A stretch of DNA of 64,000 bases from Rhodomicrobium vannielii ATCC 17100 (GTDB lineage: Bacteria > Pseudomonadota > Alphaproteobacteria > Rhizobiales > Rhodomicrobiaceae): NCBI RefSeq assembly GCF_000166055.1, contig NC_014664.1:3441501-3505500 (forward strand), written 5' to 3'. A program made the translations under genes and the position numbers. The notes below the pieces were generated by a model. It saw nothing but the letters and a program-made list of their open reading frames with translations, was not told the DNA's origin and made no database searches. This document shows positions 16,826 through 26,050 of this stretch, one piece after another (position 1 is the stretch's first letter; the number at the start of each line of letters is the position of its first letter).

Positions 16826-18433
16826 TCAGACCACGGGAGCAGCCTTTTGGTGAACGGCAAAGGCCCAGGGCATGAGTTCATCGATTTTGCGCATCGGCCA
16901 GCCATTGACGAGGCGTGAGAGAATGCTGGCGAGCCAGGCCTGTGGATCGACGCCATTGAGTTTGGCCGTTTCAATGAGCGAAGCGACGATTCCCCAATGC
17001 TCTGCTCCGCGGTCGTGGCCGGCGAAGAGTGCGTTTTTCCTGTTCAGAGCCAAGGGCCTGATGGAACGCTCGACGGTGTTGGTGTCCATCTCGATGCGCC
17101 CGTCGTTCGCGAACAGGATGAGGCCGTCCCAATGGTGGAGAGCATAGCGGATGGCCTTGGCCATTTTGGAGCCGCCGGGAACGAGGGAGAGGGTCTTTTC
17201 AAACCAGGACTTGAAACGATCGAGTAGCGGCATGCTCTTGGCCTGTCGGACCTTGCGGCGCGCTTCGGCGCTCTGGCCACGGATGGTTTCCTCGATTTTG
17301 TAAAGCGCTGCGATCTGCGCGAGCGCGGCGTCGGCGAGCGGCGCGTTGCCGCCCACAGCGATTTCATAGAACCGCCTCCTCAGGTGCGTCCAGCAGAAGG
17401 ACAGGATGAGCGGTGCCGACGCTGGCCGGTTGCTCGCGAGGTCCTTGTAGGCGCTATAGCCATCGACCTGCAGGATCCCGCTGAAGCCTGCGAGATGGCT
17501 TTTCACATGCTCCGATCCGCGGCCTGGCGCATAGCAGTAGACAACGGCGGGCGGATCGGAGCCGCCCCAGGGCCTGTCGTCGCGGGCGTAAGCCCAGAGC
17601 TGGCCGAGCTTCACGCGCTTTCGTCCCGGATCCAGGACGGGGCAGCGCGTCTCGTCGGCGAACAGTTTCGGCGAGGTTTTCAGGATCTCGAACAGGCGCG
17701 TCTGAAGCGGCGCCAGAAGCGCCGCCGCTTTGCCGACCCAGTCAGCGAGCGTGGAGCGATCGAGATCGACGCCCTGGCGGCGATAGATTTGCGCCTGCCG
17801 ATACAGCGGACAGTGATCGGCATATTTCGCGGTCAGAACGTGAGCGACCAGTGCCTCGGTCGGGATGCCGGCCTCGATCAGACGCGTTGGCGCCCGAGCC
17901 TGAACCACAGCGCCTTCGCAGGCCCGGCAGGCATATTTCGGCCGGCGCGTCACGATCACTTTGAACTGGGCCGGGATCACGTCCAGCCGCTCCGAGCGAT
18001 CCTCGCCCATGACATGCATGGCACCGCCACAACACGGACAAGCTGTGCTTTCCGGTTCGATGACGATCTCCTCCCGCGGCAGATGGGAGGGCAGCGCCCC
18101 GCGATTGACAGAGCGGGGTCCTTTGCGCGACGCTTTCAGCGTCGCGTTCGAGGTCTCATCCGTGGCACCCGTTTCGGCGATCGCCTGCTCGGTCTCCTCC
18201 ATGGCGAGGCTCAACTGATCGGGATCGAGCTTCTCCGATTTGCGGCCGAACTGCGCGCGACGCAGCTGGCGCAGCGTCTCCCACAATCTCGCATTGGCGC
18301 CCTGAACGCGGGCCAGTTCGGCGTCCTTTTCGGCGAGCGCTGCGTCTTTCGCCGACGCTTGTTCCGCCCAGTGCGCCACCAGAGCTTTCAGGACGCCGAT
18401 ATCGTCAGGGAGCTGATCCGTAGCTGCAATCAT
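16826..18433 (-). CDS. tnpC: IS66 transposase TnpC
   Basis: 535 residues from ATG at 18433. An N-terminal coiled-coil (KDAALAEKDAELARVQGANA, then a Leu-zipper-like RLWETLRQLRR) is followed by a zinc-finger-like CPCCGG with a later CRAC, and the IS66 DDE domain: LFADETRCP, LQVDGYSAYKDL, CWTHLRRRFYE and DTNTVERSIRPLALNRKN. The family-typical C-terminal IS66 tail is present (AKLNGVDPQAWL). Length and motifs are complete, so it is probably functional. Confidence 0.92.
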   Translation of the reverse strand: MIAATDQLPDDIGVLKALVAHWAEQASAKDAALAEKDAELARVQGANARLWETLRQLRRAQFGRKSEKLDPDQLSLAMEETEQAIAETGATDETSNATLKASRKGPRSVNRGALPSHLPREEIVIEPESTACPCCGGAMHVMGEDRSERLDVIPAQFKVIVTRRPKYACRACEGAVVQARAPTRLIEAGIPTEALVAHVLTAKYADHCPLYRQAQIYRRQGVDLDRSTLADWVGKAAALLAPLQTRLFEILKTSPKLFADETRCPVLDPGRKRVKLGQLWAYARDDRPWGGSDPPAVVYCYAPGRGSEHVKSHLAGFSGILQVDGYSAYKDLASNRPASAPLILSFCWTHLRRRFYEIAVGGNAPLADAALAQIAALYKIEETIRGQSAEARRKVRQAKSMPLLDRFKSWFEKTLSLVPGGSKMAKAIRYALHHWDGLILFANDGRIEMDTNTVERSIRPLALNRKNALFAGHDRGAEHWGIVASLIETAKLNGVDPQAWLASILSRLVNGWPMRKIDELMPWAFAVHQKAAPVV

Positions 18434-18492
18434 GACGCGAACAGCACCATGATTTGCAATCACAATCACGCAAAAACAGAGAGATATCAGGC

Positions 18493-18846
18493 TTATTGCA
18501 CCGCCTGAGGACGCGCCCTTCGAACCGCACGGACCCGGGCCCAGTCCAAGCCCTCGAACAAGGCGGACGCTTGCGCAGGCGACAGACGCATGACCCCGTC
18601 CTCGATCCTTGGCCAGCGGAACTTCGCATCCTCGAGCCGCTTGTAGATCAGGATCAGCCCCGAGCCATCCCAGATCAAAATCTTGATCCGGTCCGCCCGC
18701 TTGGAGCGGAAGATGAAGGCAGCGCCGCAAAACGGATCGAGCTTCAAGACCTCCTGAACCGTGGCCGCAAGCCCATCCATGCCTTTCCTGAAATCGACAG
18801 GCCGCGTCGCGATGTAAATCCGAGGTGGAATGGCGCCGAAAATCAC
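18493..18846 (-). CDS. tnpB: IS66 accessory protein TnpB
   Basis: 117 residues containing IYIATRPVDFRKGMDGLAA and FIFRSKRADRIKILIWDGSG, the hallmark of IS66 Orf2/TnpB. Its start overlaps the end of tnpA by four bases (ATGA), showing translational coupling within the element. Confidence 0.92.
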   Translation of the reverse strand: MIFGAIPPRIYIATRPVDFRKGMDGLAATVQEVLKLDPFCGAAFIFRSKRADRIKILIWDGSGLILIYKRLEDAKFRWPRIEDGVMRLSPAQASALFEGLDWARVRAVRRARPQAVQ

Positions 18847-19286
18847 CGCCGCCTCATCGAAAGCCCGTCGATAATTGCCAGGATAACCTCGCGGCCGGCC
18901 GTCACCGGGATCCGCGCCCGTCCCCCTGCGAGTTCGAGTTCGATCAGCCCGGATGGCGGTGCCTCTTCTTTATGCTCAGGCTGAGGCGCATCCTTTTTCT
19001 CGATCAGCAAAGGGGCAAACGTCACCGGCTCTGGTTTGGGCGGTCGCGATCTGAGCCCCGCTTCACGGCGCCATTTGAAAAGCTGGCTCGCAGCCACGCC
19101 GTGTCGGCGCGCAACCTCGGAAACGCCGACCCCGTCCTCAAGCGTTTCCTGCACGATCGCCGCCTTCACATCGGACGGCCACGACCGTCGCCGGGCAACG
19201 CCGGTGATCACCTCAATGCGCTGGAACGTGTCGGCCCGCGCGCACGACGCAAGCTCCGTGATAGGACTACGACCAGGATTAGACAT
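18843..19286 (-). CDS. tnpA: IS66 accessory protein TnpA (helix-turn-helix)
   Basis: 147 residues from ATG at 19286. The first half carries a helix-turn-helix of the IS3/IS66 type (RRSWPSDVKAAIVQETL, then VSEVARRHGVAASQLFKWRR). The second half is Pro/Glu-rich and ends with a short conserved segment (LIELELAGGRARIPV). It is the first gene of the element and is coupled to tnpB. Confidence 0.88.
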   Translation of the reverse strand: MSNPGRSPITELASCARADTFQRIEVITGVARRRSWPSDVKAAIVQETLEDGVGVSEVARRHGVAASQLFKWRREAGLRSRPPKPEPVTFAPLLIEKKDAPQPEHKEEAPPSGLIELELAGGRARIPVTAGREVILAIIDGLSMRRR

Positions 19287-19586
19287 AAGACGATCCCTCA
19301 ATGAACCGTCACACTCGCAGCCGTTCGTGCAAAATGGAAGGTGAGGTCAGAACGCCGCTTACCATATTTTCGCCATAGTGCTGACAGATCGCTTACTAAA
19401 CAATTGTTATATATTGACTATTTCTTCTTCCTGTGGATAACCCAGGTTGCTAATTTGGGGCCTAATTAAGGCAGATTATGCCGGGCGCACCTTTCCTGAG
19501 AGGCGAGGCAATTGACACACGCCTTCACTTCCTCAAGACATCCATCAATCGAAGGTTTTGCTGCAAATCGGGGAGGCTTTGGCGTT

Positions 19587-20168
19587 ATGTTCGCCAGACT
19601 GGGGATCAATTCAACCGTCCCATCGCTGATGCCGCCTTGGGCGGAGCGATGGTTCAGTTTTGGGGCCTCGTTGTTCGTGGCGGTCACATTGTCCGTGAAC
19701 GTTCAAGCGGGAAGTCAGGACGTCACGATAACCGTCCAGACTGTCGTGCCGCCTGCGTGTACCGTATCGAACACGACGCCGGTCGTCGATCTGGGCGACA
19801 TCACTCGTACAGGGTCTGTATCTGTGCGGGTCGGCTTCTCCTGCAATTCGCGGTTTGCCTTTTCGCTCAGCTCGCAGAATGGCGCTGTCACGCTAAACCG
19901 CACAACAACCGCAAACCCGCCATTTCTGACCAGCCTACCCTATTCGTTATCTTATCAGCTGGAAACGGACGCGAAAATTCTTGTTGACACGTGCCATTCC
20001 GGCAACATGAAGGAGGCCACCTCTATCTGTGGAGGCGTCTCGAATGCGAACGCTTCGGCGTTCCAGAAAAATATAACACTCGGATTTTCATGGGATTCCG
20101 GAGATCAGTTTCCAATCGCCGGGACTTATCAGGACGTGGTCTTTCTTCGAATTTCGCCTGAGCTCTGA
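19587..20168 (+). CDS. Csu-type fimbrial subunit (spore coat U domain), first
   Basis: 193 residues from ATG at 19587, chosen because GGGGAGG lies nine bases upstream. A signal segment (FSFGASLFVAVTLSVNVQAG) leads into a single SCPU domain: VVPPACTVSNTT, VSVRVGFSCNSRFAFSLSSQNG, and the C-terminal GTYQDVVFLRISPEL that serves as the donor-strand partner region. Archaic chaperone-usher pili are built from such subunits. Position matches csuA/B in the csu gene order. Island-borne: it starts 225 bases after the IS66 copy, which may affect its promoter. Confidence 0.8.
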   Translation: MFARLGINSTVPSLMPPWAERWFSFGASLFVAVTLSVNVQAGSQDVTITVQTVVPPACTVSNTTPVVDLGDITRTGSVSVRVGFSCNSRFAFSLSSQNGAVTLNRTTTANPPFLTSLPYSLSYQLETDAKILVDTCHSGNMKEATSICGGVSNANASAFQKNITLGFSWDSGDQFPIAGTYQDVVFLRISPEL

Positions 20169-20255
20169 TCTGTTGTGACGAGAGGCTTTGCAACCTGGTT
20201 GACTATCCGCGAGAACGAAATATTTTCAACAAAATGTATATAATGTAGGTGCGTC

Positions 20256-20834
20256 GTGTTCGTATTGAGTCGCCATGTGTGTGTCCAACTTGCCTTCTTC
20301 CTCGCGGGAGCGAGGTCCGCTTACGCGGAGGAAGGAGCGCGCCAAGCCATCGTTCTGCAAGGCAGGGCGCAACCCGTCTGCCATTTCGAGGCGGCGAGGG
20401 CGGTACGCTCAACCAACATGGCGGTAGGCGGCGGCTCAGCCTCGCAGAACATCCTCAGCGTGACCCAGCTTATTGATAGCAACGCCCGCGCCGTTGCGAC
20501 GTCAATTGCCGTTACGCTCAAGGGCATGTGCAACCATCCCCATGTCATGACGGTTAGTTCCGGAAATGGCGGGTTGGACCCTCAGACCAGGACAGAGGCA
20601 GGATCGGGCTTCGTCCAGCGGTTCAACTACGGCGCGAGTGTCGCGTGGGGACCGTCTGTCGTGACGCTGCAAACTGGTGGTATTCAGGGGCAATCGACAC
20701 CCGAGGCCGTCGCTCCGGGCGCGGTCTCCGGTGATCTTCGCATCGACATCGAGGTCGATGATCCTGGTGATTCGCCGGTCGTGGCGGGCACCTACACAGA
20801 TAATCTCGTAATCACCTTTAGGCCACTGCTTTAA
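20256..20834 (+). CDS. Csu-type fimbrial subunit, second
   Basis: 192 residues from a GTG at 20256. A signal peptide ends near AGARSAYAEE. The mature part has the SCPU features: VCHFEAARAV, an internal Cys at TLKGMCNHPHVMTVSSGNGG, and the C-terminal AGTYTDNLVITFRPLL. It matches csuA in order. The start codon and the poor ribosome site suggest lower expression than the first subunit. Confidence 0.75.
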   Translation: MFVLSRHVCVQLAFFLAGARSAYAEEGARQAIVLQGRAQPVCHFEAARAVRSTNMAVGGGSASQNILSVTQLIDSNARAVATSIAVTLKGMCNHPHVMTVSSGNGGLDPQTRTEAGSGFVQRFNYGASVAWGPSVVTLQTGGIQGQSTPEAVAPGAVSGDLRIDIEVDDPGDSPVVAGTYTDNLVITFRPLL

Positions 20835-20845
20835 GGAAGGGCACT

Positions 20846-21439
20846 ATGCAACCCGCTTCTAAAAATGCTTACTATTCCGTCGTGTCGACCCTGCTTCTTG
20901 CAGCGGGTTTTTGCGTGCCGCAAGCGACGGCCCAGTCGGCATCGTCCAGCGCGAGCACGTCCTTTCAAATAAAGGGCGTAGCCCCGCAGGTCTGCCAGCT
21001 TCCCGGACAGGCTGCCCCATCAGGTGCAGCATCCAACGCGACCTACTCCTCGAACATGGTGACCATTGAAAGTCTGATCGATAATACGACCGCCTTCGTG
21101 AAATCGTCGAGCCTTACGCTCAAGTTCGACAAGGCTATGTGCAATTATGAAGCCTATCTGAGCTTGTCGAGCCAGAACAGCGGGATGACGTCGACCGATG
21201 CAAGACAAGCCACGGCCGGGGAGTTCTTGAGCAAGGTCGACTACACGGTGACCGCCAATTGGGGATCAATCCGCGAATTGATCCTCGATACCTCCCAACA
21301 GCGCACCGCTCAACTTCAGACTGCGGGCGCAAATTCGGGCACGCTGACGCTCACTTTTGCCACGAAAGACGGCGACATTCCTCTTGTGAACGGCACTTAC
21401 ACCGACACCATAGCGGTGCAGATCGGTGCGAAGCTTTAG
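20846..21439 (+). CDS. Csu-type fimbrial subunit, third
   Basis: 197 residues from ATG at 20846 with AAGGAAGGG upstream. A signal peptide (TLLLAAGFCVPQATAQ) precedes VAPQVCQLPGQAAP, then KAMCNYEAYLSLSSQNSGM and the C-terminal NGTYTDTIAVQIGAKL. It begins 11 bases after the second subunit, so they share a message. It corresponds to csuB by position and resembles the second subunit more than the first. Confidence 0.77.
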   Translation: MQPASKNAYYSVVSTLLLAAGFCVPQATAQSASSSASTSFQIKGVAPQVCQLPGQAAPSGAASNATYSSNMVTIESLIDNTTAFVKSSSLTLKFDKAMCNYEAYLSLSSQNSGMTSTDARQATAGEFLSKVDYTVTANWGSIRELILDTSQQRTAQLQTAGANSGTLTLTFATKDGDIPLVNGTYTDTIAVQIGAKL

Positions 21440-21530
21440 TTAAAGGAGGGCGTCGGGCAACGCCTTCCTGATCAGAACGGAAAACCAGACAGAAAGAGAC
21501 CGTCCGCGGCAACGCGAGCGGGTGGGGCAG

Positions 21531-22268
21531 ATGTGTGCATTTTTAACCCGCGTATTCTTCGTTTCTATGTCCCTCGCTTTTGCCGGTCCGTCGGCTCATG
21601 CGCTCGGGGTGACGCCACTGGTTGTTGAGATAAACTCGGGTGACCCGTCGCAGCGTACAGCGCAAATCCTGGTCAATAACGATAGCGACAGGGATGTCCC
21701 AATCGAGGTCGTCGTTTCGCGCGCGGAGATTGCCGAAGACGGCAGCCGGCAGGTGACGCCAGCGCCGAATGATTTTCTCATCTTCCCGCCGAGCCGAATG
21801 CTCAGACCTCACTCGAAGCAGGTTTTCCGCGTGCAGTGGGCGGGCACCCCGGTCGCAAGGAGCCAAACTTATATACTGGCTGTGAACCAGCTACCCGTGG
21901 CGATGCCGGAGAAAAAAAGCGGCTTTCAGATCGTGTTTAATTTCGACGTCGTGGCAAACGTCGCCCCGCCCTCGGGAAAAAAGGCGCTCGACGTGCTTTC
22001 CAGCGGCGTCGTGAGCGAAGACGGAAAAAAATACGTGAGCCTGCTTCTCAGCAACCCGGGAACCGTGCATTCCAAGCTGAGCGAGGCCTCCTTGACGCTG
22101 AAGTCGGGCAGTTGGGCAAAGACGCTTTCCCCGGGCGAGCTGGAATACGCCGTCGGCATTGGCCTCGTCCAGCCGGGTAAGAAAAGACGGTTCAAGCTCG
22201 CAGTTCCGATGCCTGCTGACGTGAAAAACGTGGGCGCTGAGGTCGAGCTCGGCAAAGCAATGCGTTAG
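21531..22268 (+). CDS. Fimbrial periplasmic chaperone (CsuC-like)
   Basis: 245 residues from ATG at 21531 (a GTG three codons upstream is possible). A signal peptide ends near GPSAHALG. The PapD-like N-terminal domain shows VTPLVVEINSGDPSQRTAQI, FLIFPPSRMLRPHSKQVFRVQWAG (with the Arg and Lys that anchor a subunit's C-terminus) and AVNQLPV. It stabilises subunits in the periplasm by donor-strand complementation and hands them to the usher. Confidence 0.85.
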   Translation: MCAFLTRVFFVSMSLAFAGPSAHALGVTPLVVEINSGDPSQRTAQILVNNDSDRDVPIEVVVSRAEIAEDGSRQVTPAPNDFLIFPPSRMLRPHSKQVFRVQWAGTPVARSQTYILAVNQLPVAMPEKKSGFQIVFNFDVVANVAPPSGKKALDVLSSGVVSEDGKKYVSLLLSNPGTVHSKLSEASLTLKSGSWAKTLSPGELEYAVGIGLVQPGKKRRFKLAVPMPADVKNVGAEVELGKAMR

Positions 22269-22295
22269 CAGGCAAGCATAACCGTTGAGCATACC

Positions 22296-24797
22296 ATGCA
22301 ATGCCGTTCACCTGTTCTCGGGATTGTGGCCTTGCTTGCTTGCGCAATAGGGGCGCGTGCCCAAGATGATGCTGGGGTGAGCGTGATGCAAAAAAATCAG
22401 GGGTCTGGGCATACAATGATCGCAAGCAAGACTTATACAATCAGCCTCGCCCTCAAGGAGGGGCGCTTTTACCTTGGCGACATACCCACCCAGCTTTTCG
22501 GAGAAGACGCATATTCCTTAGACCAGGAAACCTTCCTGAAGCTTGCTGCGCCGATTCTGAAACCCGAAATTGCGGCGGCTGTCCGCGCACTCCCTGCCTC
22601 CGGCGGGTTTGTCAGTCTTCAGGCTCTCAAGGAGGCTGGCTTGCCGGTTTCCTTCGATATCGGTGAGATGACCCTCAGCTTTTTTCCAAAAGCCGAGCAA
22701 AGGCCTGGTGCGCATATTTCGCTCGCCGAAGAGCAGATCGTTCCACCCGAGCATCTGGCCCCTCGAGCAAACTTTTCAGGTTACGTCAACATCACAGCGG
22801 GCGCGCAATATACTTCACCGGACATAACGTCAAAGCGGGGGGCCTTCTCTCCCGGAATCGGTCTTGCATTCGCCGTTCGCGTGATGGGTGTTGTGGTGGA
22901 GAACGAGGTTGCCTCCTCGAACGGTCTTGCGATGCGGCAGGGAACCCGCGCGGTTTACGACGATGTCGGCAACGCCCTTCGTTATACGGCAGGCGACATC
23001 ACCCCAGCGACTACGGGTATGCAGAACGGCGGGAGTTTCCTCGGGGTATCCGTTCAGAAGTCCTACGATAAGCTCCAGCCGCAGAAAAATATCCGGCCTA
23101 CCGGACACCGCTCTTTCCGTCTTGAGCGCCCCTCCGAGGTCGATATCCTTATTAACGGTCAGGTTGTTCGCCGACTGGAGATGGCGCCCGGCGATCACGA
23201 CATCAGCGAGTTGCCCCTGAGAACCGGCGAAAACAACATCACGCTCGAAATCACCGACGATACCGGCAAGCGCACCTCATTCAACTTTTCCCAATTTTAC
23301 GATTACGCCCTGCTGACGCCCGGCGTCAGCGATTGGGGTTTCTCAGCAGGCTACAGAAGCGGATCCGGGTTGACCGGTCTGCAATATTATTGGAGTGAGC
23401 CAGCTGCGACGGGGTACTATCGCCTTGGTCTAACGGAAGATCTGACCGGCACAGCTCATCTTCAGCTTGGCTCCCGTTCGGCGATGGGCGGGTTCATGGT
23501 CATCTCACCTACGTGGCTCGGCCGTGTCGCCGCCGAGCTGGCGGCCAGCAAAAGCTGGCATGGTGGAGAAGGTTTCGCGGCGGCACTGACCTACACGCCC
23601 GAGGCGCTGCTCAAGCGTTGGGAGGTGCCTGGCAGATTCCAGGTCGGGGCCGAATACCGAAGCGCTGATTTCGCGCCGATATTTTCCACCTCGAGCGCTC
23701 TCGAAGGGTTTTCGCTCAACGGGTTCTACACGCTCGAACTTCCTGATGATTTCGCCCTTTCCCTTTCGCTAAATGCGGTCGCGGGATCTGCGTTCTCGTC
23801 GTCGCGCGTTGGCGGAGGCGTGACGCTTTCCAAATCGGTCCGCCCAAACCTTAACTGGGCGGTTTCATTGTCTCGGGACAATACGACGAACTTGGCAGGC
23901 GAATATCAATCTTCGTGGACGGTCATGGGGCGCCTGAACATCCGGGCCGGAAGAGATACCGAGATCGCGTTCACACAGGATGGGCTTCATGGCAGTTCCA
24001 TCCTTGGGATCTCGACTGCTGGCGAGACGGAAAACGGCCATTATGCGGTAAAGGCCGATATCGAGAAAATCCCGCATGCAGTCACGGGCTCCGATCCAGA
24101 AAATAAGGTCGATTTCAGCGCTGCCTATTCCGACACTCGGTTCGATATCGCGGCCAGTCGCTCTCGCCAAGTCTATGGCCTCAATCGCGATGTTGCCAGC
24201 GATGTGAGCACCGTCTCGGCCTCGGGTGCGATTGCGTTCGCGGATGGCCATGTCGCGTTTGGCCGCGCTGTGACTGACAGCTTTGCCATCGTTGCTCCTC
24301 ATAAATCGCTCGCGGACGCAACGCTTCGTATCAAGGCAGGCGACGCGCCGTCGCGCGCTGTCTCCGGCACCCTGGGGCCTGCGCTTGTTTCCGACCTGCC
24401 ATCCTATGCTCATTCCCAGTTGCCCCTCGAAGCCGACGGCGCGCCCGAAGGTTACGATCTCGGCTCCGGCGTCTTCGATGTACAGCCCGCTTACAAAAGC
24501 GGCTATGTGCTGAAGGCCGGATCCGACTACAGCGTGATGGCGGTCGGAAATCTCGAGATGAATGGTCAACCGCTGGCACTCTTGAGCGGTCTTGCAAAGG
24601 AAGAGGGCGTCGCCCAACCCCGCAAGGTTGCGCTCTTCACCAATAGCGGCGGGCGTTTCAGCATCGAGGGCCTGAAGCCCGGCCGCTGGCGCATCGAGAT
24701 GCTCGGCGAAACCCCGCAGTGCTTCGAACTGACTGTTCCAGAAAAAACGATGGGCATCTACGATGCAGGTGCTGTCACCCAAAGGTGCGCGGCATGA
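22296..24797 (+). CDS. Fimbrial outer-membrane usher (CsuD/FimD-like)
   Basis: 833 residues. Signal peptide ends near CAIGARAQDD. The N-terminal periplasmic domain is followed by a 24-strand-type barrel with the usher signatures HRSFRLERPSEVDILINGQ and RLEMAPGDHDISELPLRTGENNITLEITDD, and a plug and C-terminal region ending with a Cys pair (QCFEL ... QRCAA). It exports chaperone-bound subunits through the outer membrane and assembles the pilus. Its stop overlaps the next start (ATGA), coupling it to the tip gene. Confidence 0.9.
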   Translation: MQCRSPVLGIVALLACAIGARAQDDAGVSVMQKNQGSGHTMIASKTYTISLALKEGRFYLGDIPTQLFGEDAYSLDQETFLKLAAPILKPEIAAAVRALPASGGFVSLQALKEAGLPVSFDIGEMTLSFFPKAEQRPGAHISLAEEQIVPPEHLAPRANFSGYVNITAGAQYTSPDITSKRGAFSPGIGLAFAVRVMGVVVENEVASSNGLAMRQGTRAVYDDVGNALRYTAGDITPATTGMQNGGSFLGVSVQKSYDKLQPQKNIRPTGHRSFRLERPSEVDILINGQVVRRLEMAPGDHDISELPLRTGENNITLEITDDTGKRTSFNFSQFYDYALLTPGVSDWGFSAGYRSGSGLTGLQYYWSEPAATGYYRLGLTEDLTGTAHLQLGSRSAMGGFMVISPTWLGRVAAELAASKSWHGGEGFAAALTYTPEALLKRWEVPGRFQVGAEYRSADFAPIFSTSSALEGFSLNGFYTLELPDDFALSLSLNAVAGSAFSSSRVGGGVTLSKSVRPNLNWAVSLSRDNTTNLAGEYQSSWTVMGRLNIRAGRDTEIAFTQDGLHGSSILGISTAGETENGHYAVKADIEKIPHAVTGSDPENKVDFSAAYSDTRFDIAASRSRQVYGLNRDVASDVSTVSASGAIAFADGHVAFGRAVTDSFAIVAPHKSLADATLRIKAGDAPSRAVSGTLGPALVSDLPSYAHSQLPLEADGAPEGYDLGSGVFDVQPAYKSGYVLKAGSDYSVMAVGNLEMNGQPLALLSGLAKEEGVAQPRKVALFTNSGGRFSIEGLKPGRWRIEMLGETPQCFELTVPEKTMGIYDAGAVTQRCAA

Positions 24798-25627
24798 AGC
24801 TCGCCTTTATTGTCGCGATGCTGCTGGCAACAGAAGTCTCTGCACATGCCTGCGCCGGGAAAATCGAAACCTTCTCGGCACGGCGTCCCCTGATCTACAA
24901 TCCGTTTTCCGTTGTGGATGCGCACCTGCGGCTCGCCGTCACGATCCGAAATACAGGCTCTGAAACATGCTCTTATCGGCTTTCGATCCCAGACAGCTAT
25001 CGTCCGCTTCTCTTCGAGAACATCGCCTTCACAATTGATGCCCGCGATGCAAGCAATGAAACGCCGGGGACCTTCAGCGTCACGACGCCTTCGGTTGCTG
25101 CGGGGCAAACGCATCAGTTGAGATTGAGATTATCGGCTTCGCGTGGCCAGCCGGCGCTGTCGGGCGACCTAACGAAAAGGGTCGGCTTCGTGTTGACCGA
25201 GGCCGGAGCGCAGGGCTTGCCGCTGGATCAGACCGAGCTTGATCTTCACTGTCTGATCCCGCCGGTTTTCGAGATCAATGTCGCAGGCTCCGGTTTGCGC
25301 GCCACTCTTGAAATAGACGACTCGAAACTGCCCTCGAAGGCCGTCGTGTTACAGACGCGGAGCACTCAAAGCCATCGGCTTCAAATTCGCGCCGAAAACG
25401 GCTTCCTAGTCCGTGAGGGCAGTCTACCTAGTGCAACAACCATCATCCCCTATGAAGTGGCGATCGACGGTTTGTCGCGCCAACTCCAGAAAGACGCAGT
25501 TTGGCAGGTGGATGGTCCCGCTGGCGAGGCAAGCCGTCGATTGAGCGTCACCATCGGCGACACTTTCAACAAGCTTGCAGGGCTCTACAAGGAGGTGATC
25601 ACCGTTCACATCGATTCAAAATTGTAA
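24794..25627 (+). CDS. Fimbrial tip/adhesin-like subunit (CsuE-like)
   Basis: 277 residues. The ATG at 24794 overlaps the usher stop. A short signal peptide (FIVAMLLATEVSAHACAG) leads to a two-domain product: an N-terminal beta-rich half (RRPLIYNPFSVVDAHLRL) and a C-terminal SCPU-like half ending AGLYKEVITVHIDSKL. By position and two-domain build it matches csuE, the tip subunit, though it is somewhat short for that family. Binding specificity cannot be read from the sequence. Confidence 0.65.
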   Translation: MKLAFIVAMLLATEVSAHACAGKIETFSARRPLIYNPFSVVDAHLRLAVTIRNTGSETCSYRLSIPDSYRPLLFENIAFTIDARDASNETPGTFSVTTPSVAAGQTHQLRLRLSASRGQPALSGDLTKRVGFVLTEAGAQGLPLDQTELDLHCLIPPVFEINVAGSGLRATLEIDDSKLPSKAVVLQTRSTQSHRLQIRAENGFLVREGSLPSATTIIPYEVAIDGLSRQLQKDAVWQVDGPAGEASRRLSVTIGDTFNKLAGLYKEVITVHIDSKL

Positions 25628-25651
25628 GTATCAATCAAGAGGAATGAAGTC

Positions 25652-26023
25652 ATGCGTTATTTTCCTAGCACGATCCTCGGCTGCGGCGTGATCATCGCTC
25701 TCAGCATGAACATGCCCGTATTTTACAGAGCGGATCCGAACCTCGTTCTCAGCGCCGCAAGCGTGTCCGAACTCAGGGCTTTACAGGGTGCGAAGCTCCT
25801 CGAAAACCGTGTTGCGATCAGTCCCAATGCGGGTGACACAGCTTTCGTGACCTTGTACCTGACTGAGGCGCAGTTCTCCGCCGAGGGGCCGCTCACAAAA
25901 ACCGAGATAGGTTACAACCTTCATCTGACCACCCGGTCGCGGTGCTACGAGCTCGAACCAGGCTGCCTCGAAATCAGGAATAAATCGGTTTTGAAGGCTA
26001 TTTCGGTGGGCGTGGCGCTTTGA
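25652..26023 (+). CDS. Small exported protein at the end of the pilus operon
   Basis: 123 residues with AGAGGAATGAAGTC before the ATG. The N-terminus is hydrophobic (STILGCGVIIALSMNMPVFY), a signal peptide or anchor. The rest has two Cys near the C-terminus (RCYELEPGCLEIR). The 24-base gap to the tip gene puts it in the same operon. It is not part of the classical six-gene csu set and I do not recognise it. Confidence 0.5.
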   Translation: MRYFPSTILGCGVIIALSMNMPVFYRADPNLVLSAASVSELRALQGAKLLENRVAISPNAGDTAFVTLYLTEAQFSAEGPLTKTEIGYNLHLTTRSRCYELEPGCLEIRNKSVLKAISVGVAL

Positions 26024-26050
26024 TCTCTCTACCCGCAGGTAGCATCGAAT

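Larger units (their letters stand above)
16813..19362 (-). mobile_element. IS66-family insertion sequence, intact
   Basis: A 2550-base element with inverted ends GTAAGCGGTGTTCT (left) and GTAAGCGGCGTTCT (right, read inward). It is flanked by a perfect 8-base target duplication CATATTTT at 16805-16812 and 19363-19370, as is normal for IS66. It holds tnpA, tnpB and tnpC in order, all reading leftward and intact. The exact target duplication suggests recent insertion. Confidence 0.93.
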